64,000 nt of DNA, taken from assembly GCF_016765635.1 (NCBI RefSeq), contig NZ_JAESVD010000009.1:124001-188000 (forward strand). The letters are read 5' to 3'. Source of the DNA: Shewanella schlegeliana (GTDB lineage: Bacteria > Pseudomonadota > Gammaproteobacteria > Enterobacterales > Shewanellaceae). Numbering within the stretch: position 1 is the stretch's first letter; every line of letters begins with the position of its first letter. The notes beneath the pieces were generated by a model. It made no database searches, was not told the DNA's origin, and was given only the letters and a program-made list of their open reading frames with translations. Below are positions 17,157-26,180 of this stretch, piece by piece. The position numbers and the translations under genes were made by a program.

Positions 17157-18515
17157 ATGAACAATAACAAGATGTTTCCAGACTCACCTATTGCGCTAGC
17201 AATTTCCGCATCGCTCTTATGTTTTTCATCTGCTGTTATGGCATCTGAAACAGATAAAGTTATGGAACTTGAAGAGCGACTAAACGCACTTGAAATGGAG
17301 TTAATTGAGGCAAAAGATGCTGCAAATCAAGTTGACCGCGTAAAGTTCTCTAAAGATTCACCAAGCCCTGAACTTATCTCAAAAGATGGTCGCTCTACCA
17401 TGGAGTTTAAAGCACGTATTCAAGCTGACTACGTAAAAGCTGATGGCTTATATGATATTGATGGTGAGTATAATGATAAGTTCACCGATGCCAGCATTCG
17501 TCGTTTACGCTTTGGTATTGAAGGCTATTTCTCTAATGTTTGGGAATATGAGCTAGAGTTTGATTTTGACGGACTCACCGAAGTCGAAGTAAAAGATGCA
17601 AACGTAGTCTATAAAGGTTGGGACGATTCAAGCCTTAAACTTGGTTTTCAAAAGTTTGCATTTGGTATGGAAGCTACTGGTAGCTCAGCCCACCTCGCCT
17701 TCTTAGAACGCGCCGCTACTGATGTATTTGCACCAGACCGTGCACTTGGTGTTCAGTGGCGCTATGTAGGCAACAATTATAATTTGCATGTAGGCTACGG
17801 CATCACTACTGAAAATGAGTTTTTCTCTACCGAAGATCAAAGTCATTCTGAGATGAATGTTTTCAATGCACGCTTCACAATGGCACCGATTGACCGTAAT
17901 GGGCACCTACTTCACATTGGTGCAAGTGGGCTCTACATTGACTTAAATGATGATGCAGAAAAAGCCTTACGCTATCGTGCTCGTCCTAATACTAAGCCGA
18001 CCGAACGCATCATTAATACTGGCAAGATCAAATCTCAATCGGGTACTCACTATGGTGCCGAGCTCGCTTACCAGTACCGCAATTTCCTATTCCAATCTGA
18101 ATATGTAGGTGCATCGGTTGACCAAACTACAGATCCAAAAGCCAATGTAGATGCTTACTATGCTCAAGCCGTTTATACCATTACTGGTGAACAATGGCGC
18201 TACAGTGGCAAAAAAGGCACCTTCAAGACTCCCTCTCCTTCAAACCCTATTTCTACTGGTGGCTGGGGCGCCTGGGAAGTTGCAGCAAGATATGATCTCG
18301 CAAACTTTGATGACGTTGATGCCGGTATCGAAGGCGGTAAAAAAACTGACTACGTTATTGGATTAAACTGGTATTTAGAAGATAACTTAAAGGCACAATT
18401 GAACTATGTATACACTCAGGCCGACTACGTAGCGCCATATACTGATATCAACGGAGTAGAGCAGTACGACCAAGACGCCAATATTTTCCAAGCTCGCCTA
18501 CAGTTTGCATTTTAA
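17157..18515 (+). CDS. OprP/OprO-type phosphate-selective porin
   Basis: A 452-residue outer-membrane beta-barrel protein. The signal peptide ends near VMASE. A coiled coil follows (about 33-60, MELEERLNALEMELIEAK), then the OprP/OprO signature region with FKARIQADYVKADG, ASIRRLRFGIEGY and LGFQKFAFGMEATGSS. The chain ends in a barrel strand with a C-terminal Phe (RLQFAF). Pseudomonas OprP and OprO select phosphate and pyrophosphate, and OprO prefers polyphosphate. Its genes around include PiT, PhoU-like and CYTH proteins, which supports a phosphate or polyphosphate substrate. It has its own promoter region upstream and is followed 14 bp later by a secreted CYTH-like gene. Confidence 0.88.
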   Translation: MNNNKMFPDSPIALAISASLLCFSSAVMASETDKVMELEERLNALEMELIEAKDAANQVDRVKFSKDSPSPELISKDGRSTMEFKARIQADYVKADGLYDIDGEYNDKFTDASIRRLRFGIEGYFSNVWEYELEFDFDGLTEVEVKDANVVYKGWDDSSLKLGFQKFAFGMEATGSSAHLAFLERAATDVFAPDRALGVQWRYVGNNYNLHVGYGITTENEFFSTEDQSHSEMNVFNARFTMAPIDRNGHLLHIGASGLYIDLNDDAEKALRYRARPNTKPTERIINTGKIKSQSGTHYGAELAYQYRNFLFQSEYVGASVDQTTDPKANVDAYYAQAVYTITGEQWRYSGKKGTFKTPSPSNPISTGGWGAWEVAARYDLANFDDVDAGIEGGKKTDYVIGLNWYLEDNLKAQLNYVYTQADYVAPYTDINGVEQYDQDANIFQARLQFAF

Positions 18516-18529
18516 AGGGAGGAACAGTA

Positions 18530-19354
18530 ATGAGAAATAATTTACTACTGATTGGTGCAATTAACTTATGCCTTAGCGGCAGTGCCTACGCTCTATCACC
18601 GGATGCATTTACATCACTGGAGTACCACGTTAATACCGGAGTGGGTAAAACATTACCCTACGGAGCCAATAAGCAAACGGAAGCGTTTAAAAAAACATTT
18701 AGTTTTGTTGATTTAGATGATGATATCTCCGTTAAGTTAGTGACTTACATTGATACCCCAGACCGAGCTTTTAAGGCTGATAACATACAAATACGAGTCA
18801 GAGAGCATGTAACTAAACCTCGTAAGAGTAAGATTACAGTCAAATTAAGAGCACCAAATCCTGAAGCGTTCGGTGATGTGAGTAACTACAAGAAAGCTGA
18901 AATCGACTTTACCAAGGACAAGTCAGCTTACAGTGTTAGCTATGATATTCCTTACTCTCCCGCTGATATTGATGTAAAAAATGTCGACATGGATGCCGTG
19001 TTTAAAGTGTTAAAAAGAAACGCTACAGCATGGGAAATTGTTGAGCCTATCTATCAAGAGCATAAGCAACAATTAAAGCAGACTTTAGTGATGAGAACTC
19101 ACGGCTGGGAAGGCAACTTAAAAGATCCTCGCTTTGATAATTTGGAAATCGATTTCCAATTGTGGACTCCTTATTATCGCAATCCAAGAGTCACTTTCAC
19201 TGAGTTTTCATTTAAGGGTCACTCAAGTGATAAAACACACCTTGAAGAAGCTTATAACTACCTCTCAGAGGAGGTTAATAAGGTTAGCTTGCCAAGTGAG
19301 AATCAAGGCTCCAAGACAACTGCAACCTTTAAGATGTCAAAAGGGTTTAACTAA
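18530..19354 (+). CDS. Secreted CYTH-like protein
   Basis: A 274-residue protein with a clear Sec signal peptide (MRNNLLLIGAINLCLSGSAYA), so it acts in the periplasm or outside. The body resembles a CYTH/triphosphate-tunnel fold: KLVTYIDTPDRAFKADN recalls the YxDTPD motif of the family, followed by IQIRVREHV and KITVKLRAP, and later NLEIDFQLW. The ExExK motif is not clear (SLEYHVN near the mature N-terminus), so catalysis is uncertain. The gene starts 14 bp after the porin with a strong GGAGG site, so the two are co-translated from one message. Hydrolysis or capture of polyphosphate passing the porin is the natural guess (inference). Confidence 0.6.
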   Translation: MRNNLLLIGAINLCLSGSAYALSPDAFTSLEYHVNTGVGKTLPYGANKQTEAFKKTFSFVDLDDDISVKLVTYIDTPDRAFKADNIQIRVREHVTKPRKSKITVKLRAPNPEAFGDVSNYKKAEIDFTKDKSAYSVSYDIPYSPADIDVKNVDMDAVFKVLKRNATAWEIVEPIYQEHKQQLKQTLVMRTHGWEGNLKDPRFDNLEIDFQLWTPYYRNPRVTFTEFSFKGHSSDKTHLEEAYNYLSEEVNKVSLPSENQGSKTTATFKMSKGFN

Positions 19355-19367
19355 ACCCTAAATCAGG

Positions 19368-19404
19368 CCAGATACGACTATACCGCTCCCATAGTGGTAT
19401 CTGG
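19368..19404. other. Hairpin between the secreted CYTH gene and the PhoU-like gene
   Basis: CCAGATAC at 19368-19375 pairs with GTATCTGG at 19397-19404, with an alternative inner stem ATACCGCT/AGTGGTAT. No T-tract follows, so it is more likely an mRNA-processing or attenuating structure than a terminator. Confidence 0.5.
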
Positions 19405-19455
19405 TCTCCCCCTCGCATCACCTACAAAGCCCTCTAACAACAATAAGGAGATACC

Positions 19456-20124
19456 ATGTTTGGTTTTTCTCGGCTCACTTCGCTTCTTTCCCAGAGCGAA
19501 TCCACAGAAACTAAAGTTTATCTCTTTTTCGACCAAGTAACTTTGTCACATCATAAATCCATGCAGATGTGGAAAAACTACTTAACCTATGGCCCTAAAA
19601 GTGTTGAATTTGAAACCGCATTAGCAGAACTTCAAAGCATTGAACACCATGCAGATCTGCTAAAAAGAGAAATAGAACAAACTCTATATCGCAAAACACT
19701 TATCCCAGATTTACGATCTGATGTCGCATCCTTGATTGATTTAACCGACCGCCTCATCAACAAACAAGAAACCATCGGCTTACACCTAAGAATTGAACAA
19801 CCTCATATTCCTTATGAGATAGAAAAAGAGCTGCTTCGTTTTCTCGCCATCGTAGGTGAAACCATAGATCACACATTGTTGTGCGCTAAGAGTTTTTTCA
19901 CCGATCTACAACGAGTGCAGGAGTACCATACCAAAGTCATTGCGTTCGAAAGTGAAGCCGATCGTTTGTGCACGCGAACCAAAGTACTGCTATTTGAAAC
20001 AGAGCAGCCTTTAGTCAACAAGATACAGCTACGTTATTTCTGTGATCGCATAGATCAAGTAGCTAATTTGGCCGAAGATATCAGCGACCGTATTGCGATC
20101 TACACGCTTAAACGTGTGCAATAG
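19456..20124 (+). CDS. PhoU-like DUF47 (TIGR00153) phosphate transport accessory protein
   Basis: A 222-residue all-helical cytoplasmic protein of the DUF47/TIGR00153 family, PhoU-related. Typical segments are TKVYLFFDQVTLSHHKS, ELQSIEHHADLLKREIEQTL and LRSDVASLIDLTDRLINKQE, and the C-terminus has FCDRIDQVANLAEDISDRI. Members nearly always pair with PiT permeases and are thought to regulate them. Here the PiT gene starts 12 bp downstream. It has a strong ribosome site (AAGGAGATACC). Confidence 0.9.
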   Translation: MFGFSRLTSLLSQSESTETKVYLFFDQVTLSHHKSMQMWKNYLTYGPKSVEFETALAELQSIEHHADLLKREIEQTLYRKTLIPDLRSDVASLIDLTDRLINKQETIGLHLRIEQPHIPYEIEKELLRFLAIVGETIDHTLLCAKSFFTDLQRVQEYHTKVIAFESEADRLCTRTKVLLFETEQPLVNKIQLRYFCDRIDQVANLAEDISDRIAIYTLKRVQ

Positions 20125-20136
20125 GAGTTAAAAGCT

Positions 20137-21180
20137 ATGGATATCGCAATATGGATTTTTCTCTCTAGTGGTTTATTTCTCGGGTGGTCTCTAGGCGCCA
20201 ATGATGCCGCCAACGTATTTGGCACTGCCGTTGGTTCAAAGATGGTCAAGTTCTCAACGGCGGCCGTTATCTGCTCGGTGATGGTTATTCTCGGTGCGGT
20301 GATAAGTGGAGCCGGAGCCTCACATACGCTAGGTGCCTTGGGCAAAGTATCGGCTCTTGGCGGCGCATTTACCGTGGCACTCTCTGCAGCAACCACTGTT
20401 TATTTTATGACAAAGTCTGGTTTGCCGGTATCAACGGGGCAAGCAATAGTCGGTGCCATTATCGGTTGGAACTTGTTTAGCGGTATGAAAACAGACCCTG
20501 ACACGCTGACAAAAATTTTAAGTACATGGGTGCTATGCCCAATACTCGCCGCCATCACGGCAGTTATTCTTTTCAAGTGCGTATCGGTCGCTATCAAACA
20601 CATCCGCCCAGGACTCTTCCAATTAGACAACTGGACCCGTATCGGCCTAATTGTCGCTGGCGCCTTCGGTTCATATAGCTTAGGAGCAAACAATATTGCC
20701 AATGTGATGGGGGTATTTGTATTGAGCACCCCTATCGATCCAATGGAGCTATTTGGCATCTCATTTAGCCCCGCGATGCAGCTATTCTTTATTGGTGCGG
20801 TCGCTATCAGCATAGGTGTATTTACTTACTCGAAGAAAGTCATGCTTACCGTCGGTGATAACCTGATTGCAATGACCCCTATCACCGCCTGGGTTGTGGT
20901 TATGGCTCACTCTATCGTACTGTTTATTTTCTCATCACAAAGCTTATCAAACGCTTTTGTCAGCATAGGTTTACCCGCTATCCCCCTAGTGCCAGTGTCT
21001 AGCTCTCAAGCGGTTATCGGTGCTGTTATTGGTATCGCGCTTCTAAAACGTTTACCCATTCAGTGGAAGGTGCTTCTAAAAATTATTGTGGGCTGGATGA
21101 TTACCCCTGTCATGTCAGCAATCGCATGCTTTATCGGATTATTCATTATTCAAAACCTATTCAATCAGGTTGTCGTATAG
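20137..21180 (+). CDS. PiT-family inorganic phosphate permease
   Basis: A 347-residue inner-membrane protein with about 9-10 helices. It has the two duplicated PiT signatures, GANDAANVFGTAVGS near residue 21 and GANNIANVMGVFV near 185, and a GLPVSTGQAIVGAIIG motif. PiT proteins move metal-phosphate or sodium/proton-coupled phosphate into the cytoplasm with low affinity. The DUF47 partner directly upstream is diagnostic. The short length (E. coli PitA is about 499) matches the DUF47-linked subgroup. Confidence 0.92.
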   Translation: MDIAIWIFLSSGLFLGWSLGANDAANVFGTAVGSKMVKFSTAAVICSVMVILGAVISGAGASHTLGALGKVSALGGAFTVALSAATTVYFMTKSGLPVSTGQAIVGAIIGWNLFSGMKTDPDTLTKILSTWVLCPILAAITAVILFKCVSVAIKHIRPGLFQLDNWTRIGLIVAGAFGSYSLGANNIANVMGVFVLSTPIDPMELFGISFSPAMQLFFIGAVAISIGVFTYSKKVMLTVGDNLIAMTPITAWVVVMAHSIVLFIFSSQSLSNAFVSIGLPAIPLVPVSSSQAVIGAVIGIALLKRLPIQWKVLLKIIVGWMITPVMSAIACFIGLFIIQNLFNQVVV

Positions 21181-21222
21181 CTTTGAGCGGCAACGATGAT
21201 ATAGAGAGCAGCAAGAGGGCTT

Positions 21223-23142
21223 ATGAAGTTACGTCTTAGATTCAACATACTCCTCATACCAATGGTGGCAATTGGTTTCATCGCAATCGCCTTTACAACG
21301 ATTAATATAAGTCTTAACGCCTTAGAACAAGCGTCAACAAACGCCATAAAGAGTAACAGTGCATTACTGCAAAAAAATATCGAAACATGGATAAATAGTC
21401 AGTTAGCGACGATAAATGCGCTATCAAATAGCCCATTTATCTCTATGGCACTCAACGAGCCTTCACTTCGCCAAGCAGCCTCTGAACATTTACAAGCCAT
21501 AGCCGACCAAGTTGGTGCTCGTAACGTCGCACTGCTGGATGAGCAACATATTGCTATTGCCGCGAGCAACCCTAAACGATTAGGTAAAAGTTATTCAAAA
21601 ATGAGTTACATAGGCCTAGCCTATCAAAATAACCAAGCGGTCATATCTGACCCCGTAAAAAGTCGTGTTGATGGCAAGTTATTAGTCACCATTGCGGTAA
21701 AAGTTGCTGCTAACGGCTTACTTTTTATGAGCGTTCCACTAGATAACTTCTATCGAGATCATGTGGATATTGGAAAAATAGACAGTAACAGCAACTCGTT
21801 TATTTTATCTCGCGAATGCCAATTCATCGCACATAGAGCAATTAGCTCTCTAGTAGAAAGTCAGCATAATTTGGAGGACTTATGCCAAACCAACAATCAA
21901 CTCATCGAGTTTACAGAGCAAGGAGAGAGTTACTTAGGCTGGGTAAAACAGGATCCCGTTAGCGGCTGGAAAGTGATTAGCTCAGTGAAAGAACAAGCAA
22001 TTAAAGCTAACCAAAACCAGTTAGTCGTCACAAGCAGTATTGTTGCTATAGTCGCTATTATCATTATTTCGCTATTAATTTTTAAACTAGTCAACCTGAT
22101 AACCCAAGGTCTAGGTACAGTTTCCACAGCCATTACCGATCTTTCAGTGGGAGACATTGAGGTAAGCCATTTAGATAGTAGCGCTTGGCTGAAGTTACTC
22201 CATAGAAAAGATGAATTGGGTCATATTGCTAATGCGCTTTCTAAGCTAATCGATAATCAACGCCAGCAAGTTAATACCGCAGAAACCATCGCCCGTGGCG
22301 ACCTATCTTGCCAAGTCACATTAGCCGGTGACAAAGATCTGCTCGGACACGCATTAACCAAAATGCTCAACCACCTTTCTACGCTTGTGCACTCTGTGAA
22401 AACTTGCTCAGATGCGATTCAGCAAACCTCTACTGCGCTAAACGCAGATGGCACTTTGTTGTCAAAAGGCTCAGGCCATCAGCTAAGCCTAGTTTCATCT
22501 ATGAGCTCAGCACTCCATGAAATTGAAAGCCAAACCCAAATCACCGCTGGATCTTCAGAGAGCATGAATACGCAAGGAGCCGAGACCCTTAAGCAAGCGA
22601 ATGCAGGCCATGAACAGATGCAATCACTGCTTTGCTCACTCGAAAGCATTAATCATTCAGGCAGTGAAATCGCCAGTATCATGAATGAAATCACCAATAT
22701 CGCCGAGCAGACTAACTTAATCGCCCTCAATGCAGCGATTGAGGCTGCACGAGCTGGAGAGTTTGGCCGAGGTTTCTCTGTGGTCGCAGATGAAGTTCGT
22801 AGCCTAGCTAACCGCACAGCAACGGCAGCTTCCAAAACCATAAAACTGGTCGATAACTCGCTAGATAAAATGTCACAAGGAAATGATATTGCAGAAAAAA
22901 CAGAAGCCAAATTTGATCATATTATGAGGCAGATTAACGACTCAACCAAGCAACTCGCTTCTATCGCCTTAGGCAGTAAAGAACAAGCCGATGCCACCTC
23001 TGAACTCACTCACAACCTCGCCAAGATAGAAGGGGTTAGCCTAGATTTAACAAAAATTTCAGATAAGGTTGCCGCGCAATCATCACAGCTAAACCAACTA
23101 AGTAAACATCTCACAGATGACTGTAAAAAATTTACTCTGTGA
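21223..23142 (+). CDS. Methyl-accepting chemotaxis protein with dCache-like sensor
   Basis: A 639-residue chemoreceptor. TM1 is near 8-30, and the periplasmic region (about 31-265) looks like a dCache/PDC sensor ([19 protein letters not shown] and [10 protein letters not shown]). TM2 is near 268-290, followed by a HAMP-like stretch and the MA signalling domain. The hairpin tip region has [19 protein letters not shown], then [17 protein letters not shown]. There is no C-terminal CheR/CheB pentapeptide. It starts 42 bp after the PiT gene on the same strand, so a phosphate-related ligand is a reasonable guess (inference). Confidence 0.9.
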   Translation: MKLRLRFNILLIPMVAIGFIAIAFTTINISLNALEQASTNAIKSNSALLQKNIETWINSQLATINALSNSPFISMALNEPSLRQAASEHLQAIADQVGARNVALLDEQHIAIAASNPKRLGKSYSKMSYIGLAYQNNQAVISDPVKSRVDGKLLVTIAVKVAANGLLFMSVPLDNFYRDHVDIGKIDSNSNSFILSRECQFIAHRAISSLVESQHNLEDLCQTNNQLIEFTEQGESYLGWVKQDPVSGWKVISSVKEQAIKANQNQLVVTSSIVAIVAIIIISLLIFKLVNLITQGLGTVSTAITDLSVGDIEVSHLDSSAWLKLLHRKDELGHIANALSKLIDNQRQQVNTAETIARGDLSCQVTLAGDKDLLGHALTKMLNHLSTLVHSVKTCSDAIQQTSTALNADGTLLSKGSGHQLSLVSSMSSALHEIESQTQITAGSSESMNTQGAETLKQANAGHEQMQSLLCSLESINHSGSEIASIMNEITNIAEQTNLIALNAAIEAARAGEFGRGFSVVADEVRSLANRTATAASKTIKLVDNSLDKMSQGNDIAEKTEAKFDHIMRQINDSTKQLASIALGSKEQADATSELTHNLAKIEGVSLDLTKISDKVAAQSSQLNQLSKHLTDDCKKFTL

Positions 23143-23189
23143 GATTATCAGCCTCTAATGAACAGTTATAGCAAACCATACTTTTAAGC

Positions 23190-23837
23190 TTAAGCGGCGT
23201 GTGCTGCAGGCTCAAGCTCGGCAAGCCAGCAGGCATAATCCGCCTGCTTGGGAATACGTTTATCTGAGTGGCCCATCAACTGCGCTAATGCGTAGCTAAA
23301 TTGATAGTACAGGCTTGCATCATCATACTGTTTGCCAGCATCGTCACAGTTAATTAAGGCGCCGCGTAGATAGTTAGCCACTAACTCGGCACGGTTAAAG
23401 CCTTCAACTACGCCTACAGCCTTGATTAAGTCATTATTCCACTGAATATACTCACCATAAACCTGCTCAAAAGCAGCGCGATTATCATCGGTTACCTGAG
23501 CAAGCAACTCAGGGTTCGGCATCACCCGGGAAATGATAAACCTGTCGTATAACAGCTCATCCCTTAAGCCCCAGCAATGATGCATCAAGAAGCGCGTTAA
23601 ACAGTCACTATATTGGCTGTTATCCACAACCGCGCGTTCAAGACGCTTGCGGTAGTGAGCTGTCGCCACAGCCACAACTAAATCTGCCTCTGAGGGAAAA
23701 TGATTGTAGATGGTGCCTTTAGAGATCTGGCTAGCCTCTACTAGATGAGAGCGCCGCAAATCAAAGCTCTTATGCCCTCGTAAACAACGCTCGGCGATAT
23801 CGGTTAAGTAGCTTTCTCGTTGCTGCCAGTTACTCAT
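23190..23837 (-). CDS. TetR-family transcriptional regulator
   Basis: A 215-residue protein with an N-terminal TetR helix-turn-helix (about 12-58), including HLVEASQISKGTIYNHFPSEADLV. The C-terminal ligand domain (about 60-200) is helical with no assignable ligand. It is divergent from the LysR gene at 23959 with a 121-bp gap and is therefore a likely self- and neighbour-regulator. Its location beside the DMSP/acrylate block makes it one candidate for the palindromic TGGAA-N4-TTCCA operator. Confidence 0.88.
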   Translation of the reverse strand: MSNWQQRESYLTDIAERCLRGHKSFDLRRSHLVEASQISKGTIYNHFPSEADLVVAVATAHYRKRLERAVVDNSQYSDCLTRFLMHHCWGLRDELLYDRFIISRVMPNPELLAQVTDDNRAAFEQVYGEYIQWNNDLIKAVGVVEGFNRAELVANYLRGALINCDDAGKQYDDASLYYQFSYALAQLMGHSDKRIPKQADYACWLAELEPAAHAA

Positions 23838-23958
23838 GTCGACCTCTTCACAAATCTAACAATCAATTGAAATTCAGTTCACATTCATAAAGTAGCAGCC
23901 TAGGCGCTGAGGGGGTATTGAGTAATACTGATACCACTATGAATAAACTCAATAGCCC

Positions 23959-24846
23959 ATGTTAAAAATCGAACTATTAGAGAGCTTCATTGCGGTCGTC
24001 GAGTGTGGCAACTTATCTAAAGCTGCCGAAAAACTATGCCGAACACAATCAACTATAAGCTTGCAAATCAAGAAGCTAGAGGAAAGTGTTGGCCAGCCTT
24101 TGTTGTTAAGAGACAACAAAGGGGTCACCATGACCGAGTCTGGAAAGACGCTACTCAACTACGCCTATAAGATGCTGCAACTCAGTTCTCAAGCTATTGA
24201 CGAGCTAAAAGATTGTCAAAACCGTGAAGTCATACGACTCGGGGTACCGACTGACTACATCAATCGTTACCTTGGCAGTTGCCTGTTAGAGTTTATTCGT
24301 GAATTTACCTGTATCGAATTAGTCATAGATACCGACGTCAGTGGCAATCTCTATAAACGGCTTCACAACGGTGAGTTTGATGTCATTGTCGCGACCCATT
24401 GGCAGGCTCCAGCAGCTGGTCACGGCGAGTTACTGTTTGAGCGCCGCTTTCATTGGGTGGCAGCTAAAGGTGGCAGCGCCCATAAACGCGAAACTGTGCC
24501 TATGGCGCTATATCCTGAAAACTGTCCAATCCGTGCCCAAGTCTTTGCTAATCACCAGATCTCAATGCGCCCCATGAGTGTTCTACTATCGACACCTTCA
24601 CCCGCAGCCATGTGTATGGCGGTGGAGAATGATCTGGTGATCGCCCCGATTGCCGAATTTCGTATCAGCGATAAGATGCAGATCATCGATCCAATTGAAC
24701 ACAATATTCCGCCGCTTCCCACCTTCAACGAGTCACTGTATCTCAACCCAGAAACTCAAACGGAAGCGACTAATCAGCTGATCAACTTGATTAAAGCCAA
24801 TGCGCTGGAACTGGGTGAAGTACCCCAAGTATATCTACAGGGCTAA
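23959..24846 (+). CDS. LysR-family transcriptional regulator
   Basis: A 295-residue LysR protein. The N-terminal winged helix (1-60: LLESFIAVVECGNLSKAAEKL, with TQSTISLQIKKLEE) is followed by a periplasmic-binding-like effector domain (about 90-290). It converges on the outer-membrane porin gene and is separated from it by a bidirectional terminator. A target cannot be assigned. It may belong with the adjacent TetR gene or with the DMSP block. Confidence 0.88.
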   Translation: MLKIELLESFIAVVECGNLSKAAEKLCRTQSTISLQIKKLEESVGQPLLLRDNKGVTMTESGKTLLNYAYKMLQLSSQAIDELKDCQNREVIRLGVPTDYINRYLGSCLLEFIREFTCIELVIDTDVSGNLYKRLHNGEFDVIVATHWQAPAAGHGELLFERRFHWVAAKGGSAHKRETVPMALYPENCPIRAQVFANHQISMRPMSVLLSTPSPAAMCMAVENDLVIAPIAEFRISDKMQIIDPIEHNIPPLPTFNESLYLNPETQTEATNQLINLIKANALELGEVPQVYLQG

Positions 24847-24868
24847 ATGAACTTTTAATGCGCAAACA

Positions 24869-24896
24869 AAAATGCCAACCCTATGGTTGGCATTTT
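24869..24896. terminator. Bidirectional terminator, LysR / porin
   Basis: AAAATGCCAACC, loop CTAT, GGTTGGCATTTT: a perfect 12-bp stem with T-tracts on both strands, between the convergent LysR and porin genes. Confidence 0.9.
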
Positions 24897-24926
24897 GCTA
24901 TCGAATTTCAACCTAAGTAACACTCA

Positions 24927-26033
24927 CTAGAAATAGTAAGCTAAGTTGATATTGAAGCGATGATCCCAATCATCATCAGTTTGAGCTAAGCCCAAGCTGT
25001 TACCGCCAAGCCAAAGCACGTTCTTCGCCATGTAGTGATCCACATACACAAAGACGGGACCATAAGATAATGACACACCTGTGGAATTAAGTATGGAATC
25101 GTCAAATGCTTCAAAATCTGGCTGCACCATACTGAAATCGTTATACAGAGTTAAGTTGCCCCAAGAGGTAGCGATACTTTTAGACAGATTAGCGGTATAG
25201 ATATTGCCTTTACTCGCAACCTCATAGAAGCCATCAAGCATGCCCATACCTATCTTATTCGGATCGATTTTGCCGTCATCATATTGGTCAAAATCAAATG
25301 CTAAATACTGGGCTTGGAAACCCCATCCGTCATAATTCATATCAAGATGCACAGCATAATTTAACGTGTCACCGCTTTCACCAAACTCAGAGTTATACAG
25401 CTGACCATACTCAATTGAAGCACCGATAATCGTAGTTAAATCACCGCTGTTAAGGGTAAAACTTTGACGACCAGCAAAGGTGTTAGTCTCTTCGTTGTTA
25501 TAGGTGATATCACCTACGGTTCCCTTAGCCACAGTGCCAGCAAAATCCCTATGGTCAGTGGTGCCATAAACGGCATTTTTAATGAATGCGACTTCGGTTA
25601 AAGAGCTGCCATTTTGATATTGAGCGCTCACGCCAAGACCGTAATCATCCTCAAAGCCCATATAGTAGTTTAGGCTGTACCACCAGCTATGAGACGCGTA
25701 GCCCTTATTACCAAAGGGTTTACTTATCGCACCACCGCTGATTGTTAAGTCTTCATTGGCATCCCAATAAGCATAACCATATTTTAAGTGATCATAACCA
25801 TCATAAAATCGATATTCGGCTTTAACCCCAATATCATTCCATTTATCTGAAAACGTAATAGATAATAAATTAAAATCAAAATCCCCAAGTTTATCTTTTG
25901 ATGACTCTGAATAGTCACTATAACTATAATTAGCCCTCACCGAACCACCAATTTCTAAATCATCGGCAATAACAGGCTGACTCGCTATAGTAATAAAGAC
26001 TGACAGCGGTAATACTAGATTCAACTTTTTCAT
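24927..26033 (-). CDS. Outer-membrane porin-like beta-barrel protein
   Basis: A 368-residue protein. The start chosen (MKKLNLVLPLSVF) has AAGGGATG upstream; an earlier in-frame ATG adds an implausible extension. The signal peptide ends near QPVIADD. The body consists of alternating polar/aromatic strands (LEIGGSVRANYSYSDY, VKAEYRFYDGYDH) and ends FNINLAYYF, the C-terminal Phe expected for barrel insertion. It is probably a 16-strand-type solute porin. It lies 147 bp downstream of dddY on the same strand, so it may admit DMSP or another small organic solute (inference). Confidence 0.78.
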   Translation of the reverse strand: MKKLNLVLPLSVFITIASQPVIADDLEIGGSVRANYSYSDYSESSKDKLGDFDFNLLSITFSDKWNDIGVKAEYRFYDGYDHLKYGYAYWDANEDLTISGGAISKPFGNKGYASHSWWYSLNYYMGFEDDYGLGVSAQYQNGSSLTEVAFIKNAVYGTTDHRDFAGTVAKGTVGDITYNNEETNTFAGRQSFTLNSGDLTTIIGASIEYGQLYNSEFGESGDTLNYAVHLDMNYDGWGFQAQYLAFDFDQYDDGKIDPNKIGMGMLDGFYEVASKGNIYTANLSKSIATSWGNLTLYNDFSMVQPDFEAFDDSILNSTGVSLSYGPVFVYVDHYMAKNVLWLGGNSLGLAQTDDDWDHRFNINLAYYF

Positions 26034-26180
26034 TAGATACATCCCTTCCAACTTAAAATTAAATATAAATCGCACTAATAACTTATGCACTTGCTCTTGC
26101 TCTTGCTCTTCGAATATTAATGCAACTTATATATTATTATATTTATATGCGGTAGCTATTCCCTACCGCTTATATCAAAA

